DNA of 64,000 nucleotides from Pseudomonas sp. UBA4194 (GCF_002379585.1 NZ_DFUE01000058.1:1-64000); one strand, 5' to 3'; positions 48,404 to 58,189 are shown, numbered from the stretch's first letter. Notes: generated from the letters alone by a model not told the origin. Made by a program: numbers and translations.

Positions 48404-50239
48404 ATGTGTGGAATCGTCGGCGCCATCGCAGAGCGCAACATCACCGCCATTCTCGTCGAAGGCTTGAAGCGCCTGGAATATCGCGGTTATGACAGCGCCG
48501 GCGTGGCCGTGCTCACCGCTGATGGCAGCATTCAGCGCTGCCGTCGCGTGGGTAAGGTCAGCGAACTGGAGCCAGCCCTGGCGGCCGATCCGCTGGTGGG
48601 CAAGCTGGGCATTGCCCACACCCGCTGGGCCACCCACGGCGCGCCGACCGAACACAATGCGCATCCGCATTTTTCCAGCGATGAAGTGGCAGTGGTGCAC
48701 AACGGCATCATCGAAAACCACGAGCCGCTGCGCGAGCGCCTCAAGGAACTGGGCTATGTGTTCACCTCGCAGACCGACACTGAGGTCATCGCCCATCTGC
48801 TGCACCACACCCTCAAGAGCGTACCGGACATCGCCGACGCGCTGAAGGCGACCGTCCAGCAACTGCACGGCGCCTACGGCCTGGCGGCCATCAGCGTGCA
48901 GCAACCGGATCGCCTGGTCGCAGCCCGCAGCGGCAGCCCGCTGGTGATCGGTCTGGGCCTGGGCGAGAACTTCCTCGCTTCCGACCAGTTGGCGCTGCGT
49001 CAGGTCACCGACCGTTTCATGTACCTGGAAGAAGGCGACATAGCCGAAATCCGTCGCGACAACGTGCAGATCTGGGACGCCAGCGGCGCCCCCGTGCAGC
49101 GCGAAACCGTGCAATACCATGAGGGTGCCGAGGCGGCCGACAAGGGCGAATATCGTCACTTCATGATGAAAGAGATCCACGAGCAACCCAAGGTGGTGCA
49201 GCGCACCCTGGAAGGGCGCCTGGGCCAGAACCAGGTGCTGGTGCAAGCCTTCGGCCCGCAGGCGGCCGAATTGTTCGGCAAGGTGCGCAATGTTCAGATC
49301 GTCGCCTGCGGCACCAGCTATCACGCCGGCATGGTTGCCCGTTACTGGCTCGAAGGCCTGGCCGGCATTCCTTGCCAGGTCGAAGTGGCCAGCGAGTTCC
49401 GCTATCGCAAGGTGGTCGTGCAGCCCGACACATTGTTCGTCTCGATTTCCCAGTCCGGCGAAACCGCCGATACCCTGGCCGCACTGCGCAACGCCAAGCA
49501 ACTTGGCTTCCTGGGAAGCCTGGCGATCTGCAACGTGGGCATCAGCTCGCTGGTGCGCGAATCGGACCTGACCCTGCTGACCCAGGCCGGCCCAGAGATC
49601 GGCGTAGCCTCCACCAAAGCCTTCACCACCCAGTTGGTCGCCCTGATGCTGCTGACCCTGTCGCTGGGTCAGGTACGCGGCACGCTGGCACAAGGTGTGG
49701 AAGCCGAACTGGTGGAAGAATTGCGTCGCCTGCCCACCCGCCTGGGCGAGGCGTTGGCCATGGACACCACCATCGAGAAAATCGCCGAGCTGTTCGCCGA
49801 GAAGCACCACACCCTGTTCCTGGGCCGTGGCGCACAATTCCCGGTGGCCATGGAAGGCGCTCTCAAGCTCAAGGAAATCTCCTACATCCACGCCGAAGCC
49901 TACCCGGCAGGCGAACTCAAGCACGGCCCGCTGGCGCTTGTGGATAAAGATATGCCGGTGGTCACCGTGGCACCGAACAACGAGCTGCTGGAAAAGCTCA
50001 AATCGAACCTGCAGGAAGTCCGCGCCCGTGGCGGTGAGCTGGTGGTGTTCGCCGACGCCCGGGCCAACCTGAGCAACGGCCCTGGCACCCACGTGGTGGC
50101 GATGCCGCACATCATCGATGCCCTGGCACCGATTCTGTACACCATTCCTTTGCAACTGCTTTCGTACTACGTGGCAGTGCTCAAGGGGACGGATGTGGAT
50201 CAGCCGCGCAATCTGGCGAAGTCGGTGACGGTGGAGTAG
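48404..50239 (+). CDS. glmS: Glutamine--fructose-6-phosphate aminotransferase (isomerizing)
   Basis: First enzyme of the hexosamine pathway (Fru-6-P plus Gln to GlcN-6-P plus Glu). The 611-residue protein has the Cys2 nucleophile of the glutaminase domain ([12 protein letters not shown]), two SIS domains ([71 protein letters not shown]) and the terminal [17 protein letters not shown] lies upstream. Its 3' end is the universal Tn7 recognition sequence. Confidence 0.99.
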   Translation: MCGIVGAIAERNITAILVEGLKRLEYRGYDSAGVAVLTADGSIQRCRRVGKVSELEPALAADPLVGKLGIAHTRWATHGAPTEHNAHPHFSSDEVAVVHNGIIENHEPLRERLKELGYVFTSQTDTEVIAHLLHHTLKSVPDIADALKATVQQLHGAYGLAAISVQQPDRLVAARSGSPLVIGLGLGENFLASDQLALRQVTDRFMYLEEGDIAEIRRDNVQIWDASGAPVQRETVQYHEGAEAADKGEYRHFMMKEIHEQPKVVQRTLEGRLGQNQVLVQAFGPQAAELFGKVRNVQIVACGTSYHAGMVARYWLEGLAGIPCQVEVASEFRYRKVVVQPDTLFVSISQSGETADTLAALRNAKQLGFLGSLAICNVGISSLVRESDLTLLTQAGPEIGVASTKAFTTQLVALMLLTLSLGQVRGTLAQGVEAELVEELRRLPTRLGEALAMDTTIEKIAELFAEKHHTLFLGRGAQFPVAMEGALKLKEISYIHAEAYPAGELKHGPLALVDKDMPVVTVAPNNELLEKLKSNLQEVRARGGELVVFADARANLSNGPGTHVVAMPHIIDALAPILYTIPLQLLSYYVAVLKGTDVDQPRNLAKSVTVE

Positions 50240-50270
50240 GGGGGTGGGGACAGGCTTCGTGGTGCCCTAC
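50205..50270 (+). other. attTn7 (predicted Tn7 target downstream of glmS)
   Basis: The conserved last codons of glmS (encoding NLAKSVTVE) form the TnsD-binding site. The insertion point would fall about 25 bp past the stop, near 50264. No Tn7 ends or tns genes are present. An imperfect hairpin (GACAGGCT...AGCCTGTC, 50249-50283) occupies the spot and may terminate glmS. Confidence 0.7.
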
Positions 50271-50297
50271 CGCGCAGCCTGTCACCCACACCACTAA

Positions 50298-50312
50298 TAG
50301 ACCGATCGACTA
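50298..50312. promoter_or_regulatory. TetR-type operator in front of the TetR gene
   Basis: TAGACCGATCGACTA is an imperfect palindrome (TAG.C...G.CTA) related to the sites at 51021 and 51113. It lies 22 bp before the TetR start, consistent with autorepression. Confidence 0.7.
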
Positions 50313-50333
50313 GCACCCGCTACCATACCCCCC

Positions 50334-50936
50334 ATGACCACTCCCAAAACACGCGAATCCTCCGACGTCCGCCAAGGCATCCTTGATGTAGGCCAACGCA
50401 TCATGGCTGCCAAAGGCTATTCCGCCGTGGGCTTGAATGAGATCCTGGCCACCGCGGGGGTACCGAAAGGGTCCTTCTACCACTACTTTGGTTCCAAGAA
50501 CGCGTTCGGCGAAGCGATGCTGGAAAGCTATTTCGTGGCGTATCTGGCTGAACTCGACCACGTGCTGGCGTTGCCCGGCCTCACCATGGCGCAGCGGCTG
50601 ATGAAGTATTGGGCCATCTGGCAAGACACCCAGTCCTTCGAAGACTGCCAGGGCAAATGCCTGGCCGTGAAGCTGGGGGTGGAGGTGGCGGATCTGTCGG
50701 AGACCATGCGTGCGGTGCTCAAGCGCGGCACCTCTGGCGTCATCGATCGGTTGGCTTACGCCATCGAAGGTGGGGTTGCGGACGGGTCGCTCACGATTGC
50801 CGGCGAGCCGTATGCGGTGGCGCAGAGCCTGTATCAGCTGTGGGTCGGTGCGAGCGTGTTGGTCAAGATCAGCAAGAGTGTCCAGCCGTTCGAAACTGCC
50901 ATGTTTACCACCCGCCAGATTCTCAGCCTGCGATAA
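50334..50936 (+). CDS. TetR-family transcriptional repressor (NemR-like)
   Basis: The 200-residue regulator has an N-terminal helix-turn-helix (ILDVGQRIMAAKGYSAVGLNEILATAGVPKGSFYHYFGSKNAFG) and a helical ligand domain. Cysteines are at CQGKC near residue 105. E. coli NemR senses electrophiles and hypochlorite through cysteine and controls nemA, so a redox role is plausible. It sits upstream of a DJ-1-like gene and an OYE-type reductase, both preceded by shared operators. Confidence 0.88.
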   Translation: MTTPKTRESSDVRQGILDVGQRIMAAKGYSAVGLNEILATAGVPKGSFYHYFGSKNAFGEAMLESYFVAYLAELDHVLALPGLTMAQRLMKYWAIWQDTQSFEDCQGKCLAVKLGVEVADLSETMRAVLKRGTSGVIDRLAYAIEGGVADGSLTIAGEPYAVAQSLYQLWVGASVLVKISKSVQPFETAMFTTRQILSLR

Positions 50937-51020
50937 GCCCTCAGCAGCGCTGCTGCCGTTTGGCTCCTTCCCGGTGTTTATCCCACGTACAACCCTGAAG
51001 CTAGAATGTCGAAAAAATCC

Positions 51021-51035
51021 TAGACGACTGGTCTA
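51021..51035. promoter_or_regulatory. TetR-type operator 1 upstream of the DJ-1 gene
   Basis: TAGACGACTGGTCTA has inverted arms TAGAC/GTCTA. It is one of two such sites in the 230-bp gap between the TetR and DJ-1 genes. Confidence 0.75.
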
Positions 51036-51112
51036 ATTGGGGCTAAGGTAACTCCATCGGCGCTCGGGAGCCTGGCTGGGCAGCCTGTTCACCAGTCAAT
51101 TCGCTCGCGGCC

Positions 51113-51127
51113 TAGACGACCGGTCTA
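51113..51127. promoter_or_regulatory. TetR-type operator 2 upstream of the DJ-1 gene
   Basis: TAGACGACCGGTCTA matches the 51021 site except for one central base and lies 40 bp before the DJ-1 gene start. The rest of the 50937-51166 gap shows no gene. Confidence 0.75.
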
Positions 51128-51166
51128 ATCAGAATCTCATTTCAACTGTGCAAAGGAAGAATCTCG

Positions 51167-51850
51167 ATGAAAGTTCTCATGGTACTGACCTCACACGACA
51201 CCCTTGGCGACACCGGCCGCAAGACCGGTTTCTGGCTGGAAGAACTGGCGGCGCCTTACTACGCGTTCCTGGATGCCAAGGCCGAGATCGTCCTGGCATC
51301 GCCCAACGGTGGCCAGCCGCCGCTGGACCCTAAAAGCAACGAGCCGGACTTTCAGACCGATCTGACTCGCCGCTTCGAAACCGATGCGGTGGCCACCGCA
51401 CTGCTTGCCAACACCGTACGGCTGGACAGCGTCTCGGCCGCCGACTTCGATGCTGTGTTCTATCCCGGTGGCCACGGCCCGCTCTGGGATCTGGCGCAGG
51501 ATCGGCATTCGATCCAGTTGATCGAGGCGTTCCTGGCGGCGGGCAAGCCGACGGCACTGGTCTGCCACGCCCCGGGTGTGCTGCGCGACGTGAAGAAAGC
51601 AGATGGCACGCCTCTGGTACAAGGCAAGAAGGTCACTGGCTTCACCAACAGTGAAGAAGAAGCCGTGGGCCTGACCGATGTCGTGCCGTTTCTGGTCGAA
51701 GACATGCTCAAGGGCAATGGCGGCCTGTACTCCAAAGGCGCGGACTGGTCTTCCTACGTGGTGACTGACGGCCTGCTGATCACCGGCCAGAACCCTGGTT
51801 CGTCCAGCGAGACCGCGAAGGTCCTGATCGATCAGCTGAACGAAGCCTGA
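51167..51850 (+). CDS. DJ-1/PfpI superfamily protein (class I glutamine amidotransferase-like, Hsp31/glyoxalase III type)
   Basis: The 227-residue cytosolic protein has the family catalytic Cys133 in ALVCHAPGVL, a conserved TGFWLEE glutamate near residue 25 and VFYPGGHGPLWDL. Such proteins act on methylglyoxal or protect proteins from carbonyl and oxidative damage. It lies in the TetR-controlled unit and is followed 57 bp later by the OYE reductase. The reaction is inferred from the family. Confidence 0.88.
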   Translation: MKVLMVLTSHDTLGDTGRKTGFWLEELAAPYYAFLDAKAEIVLASPNGGQPPLDPKSNEPDFQTDLTRRFETDAVATALLANTVRLDSVSAADFDAVFYPGGHGPLWDLAQDRHSIQLIEAFLAAGKPTALVCHAPGVLRDVKKADGTPLVQGKKVTGFTNSEEEAVGLTDVVPFLVEDMLKGNGGLYSKGADWSSYVVTDGLLITGQNPGSSSETAKVLIDQLNEA

Positions 51851-51907
51851 TGATGCGCCCGGCGGCTCCGGCCGCCGGATACCCTGAAGTACCCAAGGAA
51901 TCACCCC

Positions 51908-53035
51908 ATGGAACACCGTTCATTGTTCGAGCCTGTCTCGCTGGGCTCCATCGTCCTGAAAAATCGCATCGTCATGCCGCCGCTCACGCGCCAGCGTGCC
52001 GCGCAACCGGACGATATACCCACCGCCCTCATGGCGACCTATTACCAGCAACGCGCCAGCGCCGGGTTGATCATCAGCGAGGGCACGCAGATCGAACCCA
52101 GAGGCCAGGGTTATGCCTGGACCCCAGGGATCTACAGCCAGGCGCAACTTGACGGCTGGCGCACGGTGACTGATGCAGTGCACGCGGAGGGTGGAGTGAT
52201 CTTTGCCCAGCTGTGGCACGTTGGTCGCGTTTCCCACACCGCTTTGCAACCAGATAACGCGGCACCGGTGGCGCCTTCGGCGATCCAGGCCAGCAAGGTC
52301 AAAGCCTTCATCGAAACCGCACCGGGCAGCGGCACCCTGGTTGAACCCTCCACCCCGCGGGAACTGAGCGTTGCCGAAATCAAGGCGCTGGTAGAGCTGT
52401 ACGCCCAGGCGGCACGCAATGCCCTGAGCGCCGGCTTCGACGGCATCGAGATCCACTCGGCCAACGGCTATCTGGTCAACCAGTTCATTTCTGCGCACGC
52501 CAACCAGCGCACCGATGAATACGGCGGCTCGCTGCACAACCGGCTGCGTTTCTTGCGCGAGATCGTGCAGGCGGTCTGCGCGGTGGTAGGGCCTGACCGC
52601 GTGGGCGTGCGGTTCTCGCCGCTGTTCAGCAGCACCGATGAAGATCGGGTGTACATCGGCTTCGTCGAAGACGATCCGCATCAGACCTACATCGAAGCCA
52701 TCAAGGTGCTGGAGGAGGCGGGGGTGGCCTATCTGTCGATCGCTGAAGCCGACTGGGCCAATGCGCCGGAGCTGCCTGAAGCGTTTCGCCGTGAGGTGCG
52801 CAGCACTTTCAGCGGCCGCATTCTGTATGCCGGGCTGTACGACGCCGCCCGGGCGACGCGGTTGCTGGAGGCTGGTCTGGCCGATCTGGTGGCGTTCGGT
52901 CGTCCCTTCGTGGCCAACCCGGATCTACCGGAGCGGATCGCCAATGGCTGGCCGCTCAATGCCCTGAACGCCACCGCGCTGTATGGCGGTGGCGAGCAAG
53001 GTTTCACGGACTACCCGCGGTATCGCACGTCCTGA
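51908..53035 (+). CDS. Old yellow enzyme family FMN-dependent ene-reductase (NemA-like)
   Basis: The 375-residue TIM-barrel flavoenzyme reduces activated C=C bonds, nitro compounds or N-ethylmaleimide with NAD(P)H. Family features are NRIVMPPLTRQRA, FAQLWHVGRVSH, EIHSANGYLVNQFISAHANQRTDEYGGS (substrate-binding His/Asn and Tyr) and the C-terminal DLVAFGRPFVANPDLPERI. It is the last gene of the TetR-DJ-1-OYE unit, convergent with the siderophore receptor. Confidence 0.92.
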   Translation: MEHRSLFEPVSLGSIVLKNRIVMPPLTRQRAAQPDDIPTALMATYYQQRASAGLIISEGTQIEPRGQGYAWTPGIYSQAQLDGWRTVTDAVHAEGGVIFAQLWHVGRVSHTALQPDNAAPVAPSAIQASKVKAFIETAPGSGTLVEPSTPRELSVAEIKALVELYAQAARNALSAGFDGIEIHSANGYLVNQFISAHANQRTDEYGGSLHNRLRFLREIVQAVCAVVGPDRVGVRFSPLFSSTDEDRVYIGFVEDDPHQTYIEAIKVLEEAGVAYLSIAEADWANAPELPEAFRREVRSTFSGRILYAGLYDAARATRLLEAGLADLVAFGRPFVANPDLPERIANGWPLNALNATALYGGGEQGFTDYPRYRTS

Positions 53036-53071
53036 TCGAAGCGGGCCACTAACGTTTCGGCCGATCGCGAC

Positions 53072-55309
53072 TCAGAAATCGATGGTAGCCGACAGTTCAT
53101 AGGTACGCGGCGCGCCAAGGCCCAGGCTCGAGGTCAACGGCAGGCCCCAGTAGTCCTTGTCGGTCAGGTTGCTGATATTGGCGCGCAGCGTCACCGGACG
53201 GCTGGCGACGCGGGTGGTGTAGCGGGCACCGGCGTCGAAGATCGTATAGCCGGGGATCGACAGGCTGTTGTCGGCATTGATGTACTGCTTGGACACGGAG
53301 GAAGCGTTGGCGGTCAGCGTCAGCCCGTTGACCACGGGGGTGTCCCATTCCACGCCCAGCTTGCCTTGCAGCTTGGGATAGCCGGTGGCGGTCTTGCCGT
53401 CGTTGACGCCGCCGGCGCTCTTGGTGACTTCAGGATCGACGTAGGCCACACCGCCCATCAGGCGCACATCCAGCATGGGCGAGCCGAAGAAGCCCCATTC
53501 CACACCGCGATTGCGCTGCTCGCCGCCGAAGGAGTAGATGTTGGTGGCAGGGTCCGTGTAACTGCCCGGACGCTTGATCTCGAACACTGCCAGGGTGTGG
53601 GTGAAGGTGCCCAGGTCGAGCTTGAGCCCGACTTCCTTCTGCTTGGACTTGTAGGGTGCGAACACGTCCCCCGCGTTAGCCGCGGTGGCAGGTGCTGTGG
53701 CGCCTTTGCTCAGGCCCTCGATGTAGTTGGCGTACAGCGACAGGTTGTCGGTGAGCTTGAACAGGATAGCGCCGGCCGGGGACGTCGCGTGGGTGTCGTA
53801 GTTGGGTCTGTTGCGGGCGCCGGTCACGACGCTGAAGGTGTCGGTGACCACTTCCTGGCGACGCACGCCCAGGGTCAGTTGCACGCGGTCGTCGAACACG
53901 GACAGGGTGTCGGCGATACCGTAGCTCTTCAGGTCGTTTTCGGTATGCACGATGAGCGGCCAGGACTCCGGCGCCTTGGGTCCCCAGACCGGGCGGTAGA
54001 TGTTGGTGATCCAGTTCGCGCCAGGTACGGAGCGCCGGCCCCAGTCCTTTTCCTTGTCGCTGTACTGGGTGGCGTTCACCGACCACTGGTGGTTGATGCC
54101 GAAGGTATCGAAGTGACCGCGCAGCCCGACCTCTGCCGAAGTTTTCTCGATCTCGAATTTCAGCTGGCCCATGGTGGTGTTGAAGTCGCCCGCTTCGTTG
54201 ATGATCTGCGACGAAATTGCACCGTTGTATTTGTAGTTCGTCTTGCTGGTGCCGACCGCGCCGTAGGCCATCACGTAATCGTTCAGGTCGTATTCGCCCC
54301 GCAGGATCACGCCCTTGTCTTCGGTTTCAACGTAGGCCCAGTCGGGGTTGAGCAAGGTGTCCGACTTGGGTGGCTTGGGTATGCCAACACCGGGGGCCAG
54401 TCCCAGGCCGCGGTTCTGGCCGTTGACCCGGTCGTCGCTGCTGAACAGATCGACCGAGAGACGGGCGCGCTCGCCGCGCCAGTCCAGGGCCAGTGAGGAC
54501 AGCACGTTACGGCTGGATTGATCCTCGGTGGCGGTATCGCCGTCGCGGTAAACACCGTTGAACCGCACGCCGAACTGATTGCCTTCACCGAAACGTCGGC
54601 CGATGTCCAGATGGCCGCCGAACTGGGCGTCTGACTCATAAGTACCGGTCAGCCGCGTCAGCGGCGTGTCACCCGCGCGCTTGGGAATGAGGTTGACGAT
54701 GCCCCCCACCGAACCGCCCGGCGGCATGCCGTTGAGCAGGGCCGACGGACCCTTGAGGACCTCGATGCGCTCATACATTTCCGGCGATGCCCGGTAGAAC
54801 GGTGCCATGCCGTATAAGCCATCGACGGTCATGTCGCTGACACTGGTGGCAAAGCCTCGGATCGAATAGTTCTCGCTGTAGGTGCCCTTGATGCCGTTGT
54901 TGAACACCGAGGGATCGGTGGCCGCGATGACGTCGGTGATGTCCTTGGCCTGCAGGTCCTGGATGTATTTTTCGGTGTAGCTGACGGTGCTGAACGGCGT
55001 CTCCATGATGTCTTTGTTGCCCAGCAGACCGACCCGGCCGCCGGTCGCCACCTGGCCACCGGCGTATTCGGGGGGCAGGTTTGCGGTGGCGTCCCGGGTG
55101 CCTTCGATGCTGGTCTCGGACAGCACCAGGGTGTCTTTGTCCGAGCGGTTGGTTTCGACCGGCTCCGGGGACTCGGCCAGCGCGGTCATCGAGACGCTGC
55201 CGAGGCTGAACAGCAAGGCCATGTGGACGGCGGTGCAGGTGCGGTTCAAGGCAAATGTTGGCCGCTTCGTGCCTGGGCTCACGTGCCGCGAGTGACTGCG
55301 TTCCGACAT
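53072..55309 (-). CDS. TonB-dependent siderophore receptor
   Basis: The 745-residue outer-membrane receptor has a long signal peptide (cleavage likely after ALA at residue 45), a plug domain from about residue 100 (ETPFSTVSYTEKYIQD; YSIRGFATSVSDMTVDGLYG; EVLKGPSALLNGMPPGGSVGGIVNLIPKRA) and a 22-strand barrel ending in the expected aromatic residue (ATIDF). No N-terminal signalling domain is visible, so cell-surface sigma signalling is unlikely. A Fur-like box precedes it. It is the last gene of the minus-strand siderophore unit; the ligand is unknown. Confidence 0.93.
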   Translation of the reverse strand: MSERSHSRHVSPGTKRPTFALNRTCTAVHMALLFSLGSVSMTALAESPEPVETNRSDKDTLVLSETSIEGTRDATANLPPEYAGGQVATGGRVGLLGNKDIMETPFSTVSYTEKYIQDLQAKDITDVIAATDPSVFNNGIKGTYSENYSIRGFATSVSDMTVDGLYGMAPFYRASPEMYERIEVLKGPSALLNGMPPGGSVGGIVNLIPKRAGDTPLTRLTGTYESDAQFGGHLDIGRRFGEGNQFGVRFNGVYRDGDTATEDQSSRNVLSSLALDWRGERARLSVDLFSSDDRVNGQNRGLGLAPGVGIPKPPKSDTLLNPDWAYVETEDKGVILRGEYDLNDYVMAYGAVGTSKTNYKYNGAISSQIINEAGDFNTTMGQLKFEIEKTSAEVGLRGHFDTFGINHQWSVNATQYSDKEKDWGRRSVPGANWITNIYRPVWGPKAPESWPLIVHTENDLKSYGIADTLSVFDDRVQLTLGVRRQEVVTDTFSVVTGARNRPNYDTHATSPAGAILFKLTDNLSLYANYIEGLSKGATAPATAANAGDVFAPYKSKQKEVGLKLDLGTFTHTLAVFEIKRPGSYTDPATNIYSFGGEQRNRGVEWGFFGSPMLDVRLMGGVAYVDPEVTKSAGGVNDGKTATGYPKLQGKLGVEWDTPVVNGLTLTANASSVSKQYINADNSLSIPGYTIFDAGARYTTRVASRPVTLRANISNLTDKDYWGLPLTSSLGLGAPRTYELSATIDF

Positions 55310-55376
55310 GCTGGATTCCTTTCGATTCGGGAGAGTAGTGGGGGTTTACTAGGGTTCCGAATCAGCAACGAAAATC

Positions 55377-55395
55377 CTCAATGAAAATCATTAGC
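55377..55395. promoter_or_regulatory. Fur box upstream of the siderophore receptor
   Basis: On the minus strand, GCTAATGATTTTCATTGAG matches the 19-bp Fur consensus at about 13 positions, including TGAT and CATT. It lies about 70 bp upstream of the receptor start in the 152-bp gap. Iron repression is inferred. Confidence 0.7.
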
Positions 55396-55461
55396 ATTTG
55401 ATACAAATGCCACTACGGGAGTGGCATCCTCTCCCGCGCTGGCCGGCTCTACTGCTCTGGC

Positions 55462-56463
55462 TCAGCCGTTGTAGCCCCGCACGACCTCATCGGCCATGCG
55501 CTCCAGGCAGGTGACACTGGCGGTACACAGGTACCAAGTTGACGCATCGACGAAGATCACCCGTCCTTGCGTCCAGGCTTTGGTCTTGCGCAGCAGCGGG
55601 TTGTCCAGGCTGTCGAGGTTCAGTGCCGGACGGCGCTCCATCACGGCGGTTCGGTCGATGACATAGAGGATGTCCGGGTCTGCCTGCTGGATGAATTCGT
55701 TGGAAATCGGCTGGCCGTGCAGTCCGGCTTCGATGTCGGTGCTGGCGGGCTTCACCCCCAGCGTGTCGAAGATGAAACCGTAACGTGATTTCACCCCGTA
55801 CGAGGTGAACGCGCCGTTGTTATGCAGAACGATCAGCGCTTTCTCGGGGCGCCCTTGGGTGACCTTGCGCGTCTGCTCGACCTTGGCGTCGATCTGCGCG
55901 ACTTTTTCCTGGGCCAGCTGTTGCTTGTCGAGGATTCGGCCGAGCAGGGTCAGGTGTTCCTTTGCCGTTTCGATGACGTTGCCGTGCTGGTTGCCGAGGT
56001 CGATATCGTCATACACGGTGGGCGCGATCTGGCTGAGCTCGGCATAGCTCTGCGCCTGCAATGGCGAAATCAGGATCAGGTCCGGCTTGAGCCCGTGCAG
56101 GCGCTCCAGGTTGGGCTGGATGGTAGTGCCGACATCGGCCACGCTGGGGTCGTCGCGGTAGCGGGTCAGGAAATCGGCGACGTAATCCTTGGCAATCCCC
56201 ACCACCGGGGCGCCCAATTGATCGAGGGTGTCCAGTTCGCTCATATCGAACGCGACTACACGCTCCGGCAGCTTTTCGATCAGTGTTTTGCCCAGGGGGT
56301 GGACAACCTCTATCGGCGCGTAAGCGGCAGGCGCCGTAGCGGCAGTCTCGGCGGTTGGCGACGGCTTGGCCGTGCCTGCCGGTTGGTCACAGCCCTGCAG
56401 CGTAGCGGTGAGGGTCAGTGCCAGCACCGCGGCGGCGATGGGGTTCAGGTTTGCAGCGCTCAT
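55462..56463 (-). CDS. Ferric-siderophore ABC transporter substrate-binding lipoprotein (FatB/BauB/YclQ-like)
   Basis: The 333-residue periplasmic lipoprotein has lipobox LQGC (Cys25) and an Ala/Pro/Thr-rich linker. The helical-backbone siderophore-binding fold follows (ERVVAFDMSELDTLDQLGAPVVGIAKDY; PDLILISPLQAQSYAELSQIAPTVY). This is the class III binding protein of vertebrate-pathogen catechol or mixed siderophores. It overlaps the ATPase gene by 4 bp. Confidence 0.9.
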   Translation of the reverse strand: MSAANLNPIAAAVLALTLTATLQGCDQPAGTAKPSPTAETAATAPAAYAPIEVVHPLGKTLIEKLPERVVAFDMSELDTLDQLGAPVVGIAKDYVADFLTRYRDDPSVADVGTTIQPNLERLHGLKPDLILISPLQAQSYAELSQIAPTVYDDIDLGNQHGNVIETAKEHLTLLGRILDKQQLAQEKVAQIDAKVEQTRKVTQGRPEKALIVLHNNGAFTSYGVKSRYGFIFDTLGVKPASTDIEAGLHGQPISNEFIQQADPDILYVIDRTAVMERRPALNLDSLDNPLLRKTKAWTQGRVIFVDASTWYLCTASVTCLERMADEVVRGYNG

Positions 56464-57242
56464 GTCGGTTCCCTTGCTGTGGATGGCTTGAAGTAGTTAC
56501 AGACGAATCCCTGTTCGCTGCGCAGAATCTCGAAATCCAGATCGAACAGATCGCGCAGGCCGTGCTCGCTGACTACCTGCGCCACCGGGCCCTGGCTGTG
56601 CACCGCACCCGTTTTCATGGCCACGATGTGGTCCGAATAGTTGGCGGCGAAGTTGATATCGTGAACCACCAGAATCACGGTCCGGCCCTGTTCGTCGCAC
56701 AGACGACGCAGGGCGCCCATGATCATCACCGCGTGTTTCATGTCCAGATTGTTGAGGGGTTCATCGAGCAGCAGGTAGTTCGTCCGCTGGGCAATGGTCA
56801 TGGCCAGGAATGCCAGCTGACGCTGTCCGCCGCTGAGTTCGTCGATATACGACAGGCGCAGCGCCTGCAGGGACAGGAACGCGATGGCCTCGTCGATGGC
56901 CTGGCGGTCTTCGCGGGTCAAGATGCCCCGGCTGTAGGGGAAGCGCCCGAATGCCACCAGTTCTTCGACGGTGAGGCGCAGCGTGAATGTCTGGGTCTGG
57001 CGCAGGGTCGCGACCTGCTGGGCGTAGTCGCGCACAGCAATGCCGGCAATGGGGCGTCCGTCCAGGGTCAACTCGCCGTGCGTGGCGGTCTGCAAGCGGG
57101 CGATCAGCATCAGCAGGGTGGTCTTGCCGGCACCGTTGGGGCCGATCAGTGAAGTCACCTGACCCGACGGAAATTGCACGCTGACATCGTTGAGCACCTG
57201 CTTGCTGCCATAGGATTTGTAGACGTGGCTCAGAGAGATCAT
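56460..57242 (-). CDS. Ferric-siderophore ABC transporter ATP-binding protein (FatE/FecE-like)
   Basis: The 260-residue ATPase has Walker A GPNGAGKTT (34-42), ABC signature LSGGQRQ (136-142) and Walker B YLLLDEPLNNLD (156-167). It energises the two permeases encoded upstream. Start and stop overlap both neighbours by 4 bp. Confidence 0.94.
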   Translation of the reverse strand: MISLSHVYKSYGSKQVLNDVSVQFPSGQVTSLIGPNGAGKTTLLMLIARLQTATHGELTLDGRPIAGIAVRDYAQQVATLRQTQTFTLRLTVEELVAFGRFPYSRGILTREDRQAIDEAIAFLSLQALRLSYIDELSGGQRQLAFLAMTIAQRTNYLLLDEPLNNLDMKHAVMIMGALRRLCDEQGRTVILVVHDINFAANYSDHIVAMKTGAVHSQGPVAQVVSEHGLRDLFDLDFEILRSEQGFVCNYFKPSTAREPT

Positions 57243-58189
57243 GGGCTGCCTCGGGTCCGAATCATCAGCGTGAGGAAATACACGCCGCAGACCAGGTTGA
57301 TGAGAATGCTGACGGACGTGTTGTAGTTGAACAGCTGCTCGACCAGGTACTGGGCGACGATGAACACGGCAATCGCCACGGCGCAGGCCGTCGGCAGCGT
57401 GGCCCGATGACGGTGGGTGCGTGCCAGGGCGTAGCCGATGTTGGCGACGAATACACCCATGAACGCCGTGGGGCCGACCAGGCTGGTGGAGACGGCTACC
57501 AGGATCGCAATCAACGCCAGTTGCAGGCGCACGCTGCGCGGGTAATCCACTCCCAGGGAGATGGCCTGGTCGCGGCCCAGCGATAGCACGTCGAGTACGG
57601 GCAAGGTGCGCTGGATGATCAGGCAGGCGCCGGCCACCAGCAGCCCTGAATAGACCACCTGAGGCAGCTGCGCCTTGTTGAACGAGGCGTAATTGAACCC
57701 TTGCAGGATGGAGAACTCACCGGGGCTGATCTTCAGTTGAATGAATTGGGTGAAGGTCGCTATCACCATGCTCAGTACCAGGCCGAGCAACAGCAGCAGG
57801 TAAACATTGTTGCGGCCATCGCGGAACAGCCAGCGGTGAATCAGCCAGGAATAGCCAAGCATCAGCAGGATCGACAGCACCACATTGCCATTGCGCCCCA
57901 GCAACACCAGGCTGTGGGTGCCCAGACCAAGGATCAGCAAGGCCTGGAACAACAGGTAGATGGACTCGTAACCCATGATGGCTGGCGTCAGGATGCGGTT
58001 GCCGGCAATGGTCTGAAAGATCACCGAGGTGTAGGCGATGCAGACGCCGGCGATGACCATCGCCGCCAGGCGGATCAGGCGTCTGGGGATCACATAGGAG
58101 AAGTCCAGGCCCGAACCCAGCAGCAGGAAGCCCAGCGCCAGCATCAGCACCAGCAGCCACAGACCGTGGCGAATCGTCCAGCGGCTCAT
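57239..58189 (-). CDS. Ferric-siderophore ABC transporter permease (FatC/FecD-like)
   Basis: The 316-residue FecCD-type inner-membrane permease has about nine hydrophobic segments and the motif GRDQAISLGVDYPRSVRLQLALIAILVAVSTSLVGPTAFMG. The ATG at 58189 overlaps the upstream permease by 4 bp. The open frame extending to 58444 is a shadow within the partner gene. Confidence 0.93.
   Translation of the reverse strand: MSRWTIRHGLWLLVLMLALGFLLLGSGLDFSYVIPRRLIRLAAMVIAGVCIAYTSVIFQTIAGNRILTPAIMGYESIYLLFQALLILGLGTHSLVLLGRNGNVVLSILLMLGYSWLIHRWLFRDGRNNVYLLLLLGLVLSMVIATFTQFIQLKISPGEFSILQGFNYASFNKAQLPQVVYSGLLVAGACLIIQRTLPVLDVLSLGRDQAISLGVDYPRSVRLQLALIAILVAVSTSLVGPTAFMGVFVANIGYALARTHRHRATLPTACAVAIAVFIVAQYLVEQLFNYNTSVSILINLVCGVYFLTLMIRTRGSP

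Noticed and set aside
50205..50300. Tn7 or a Tn7-like transposon end after glmS
   Set aside because: No TnsB-type repeats, target duplication or tns genes are visible in the window.
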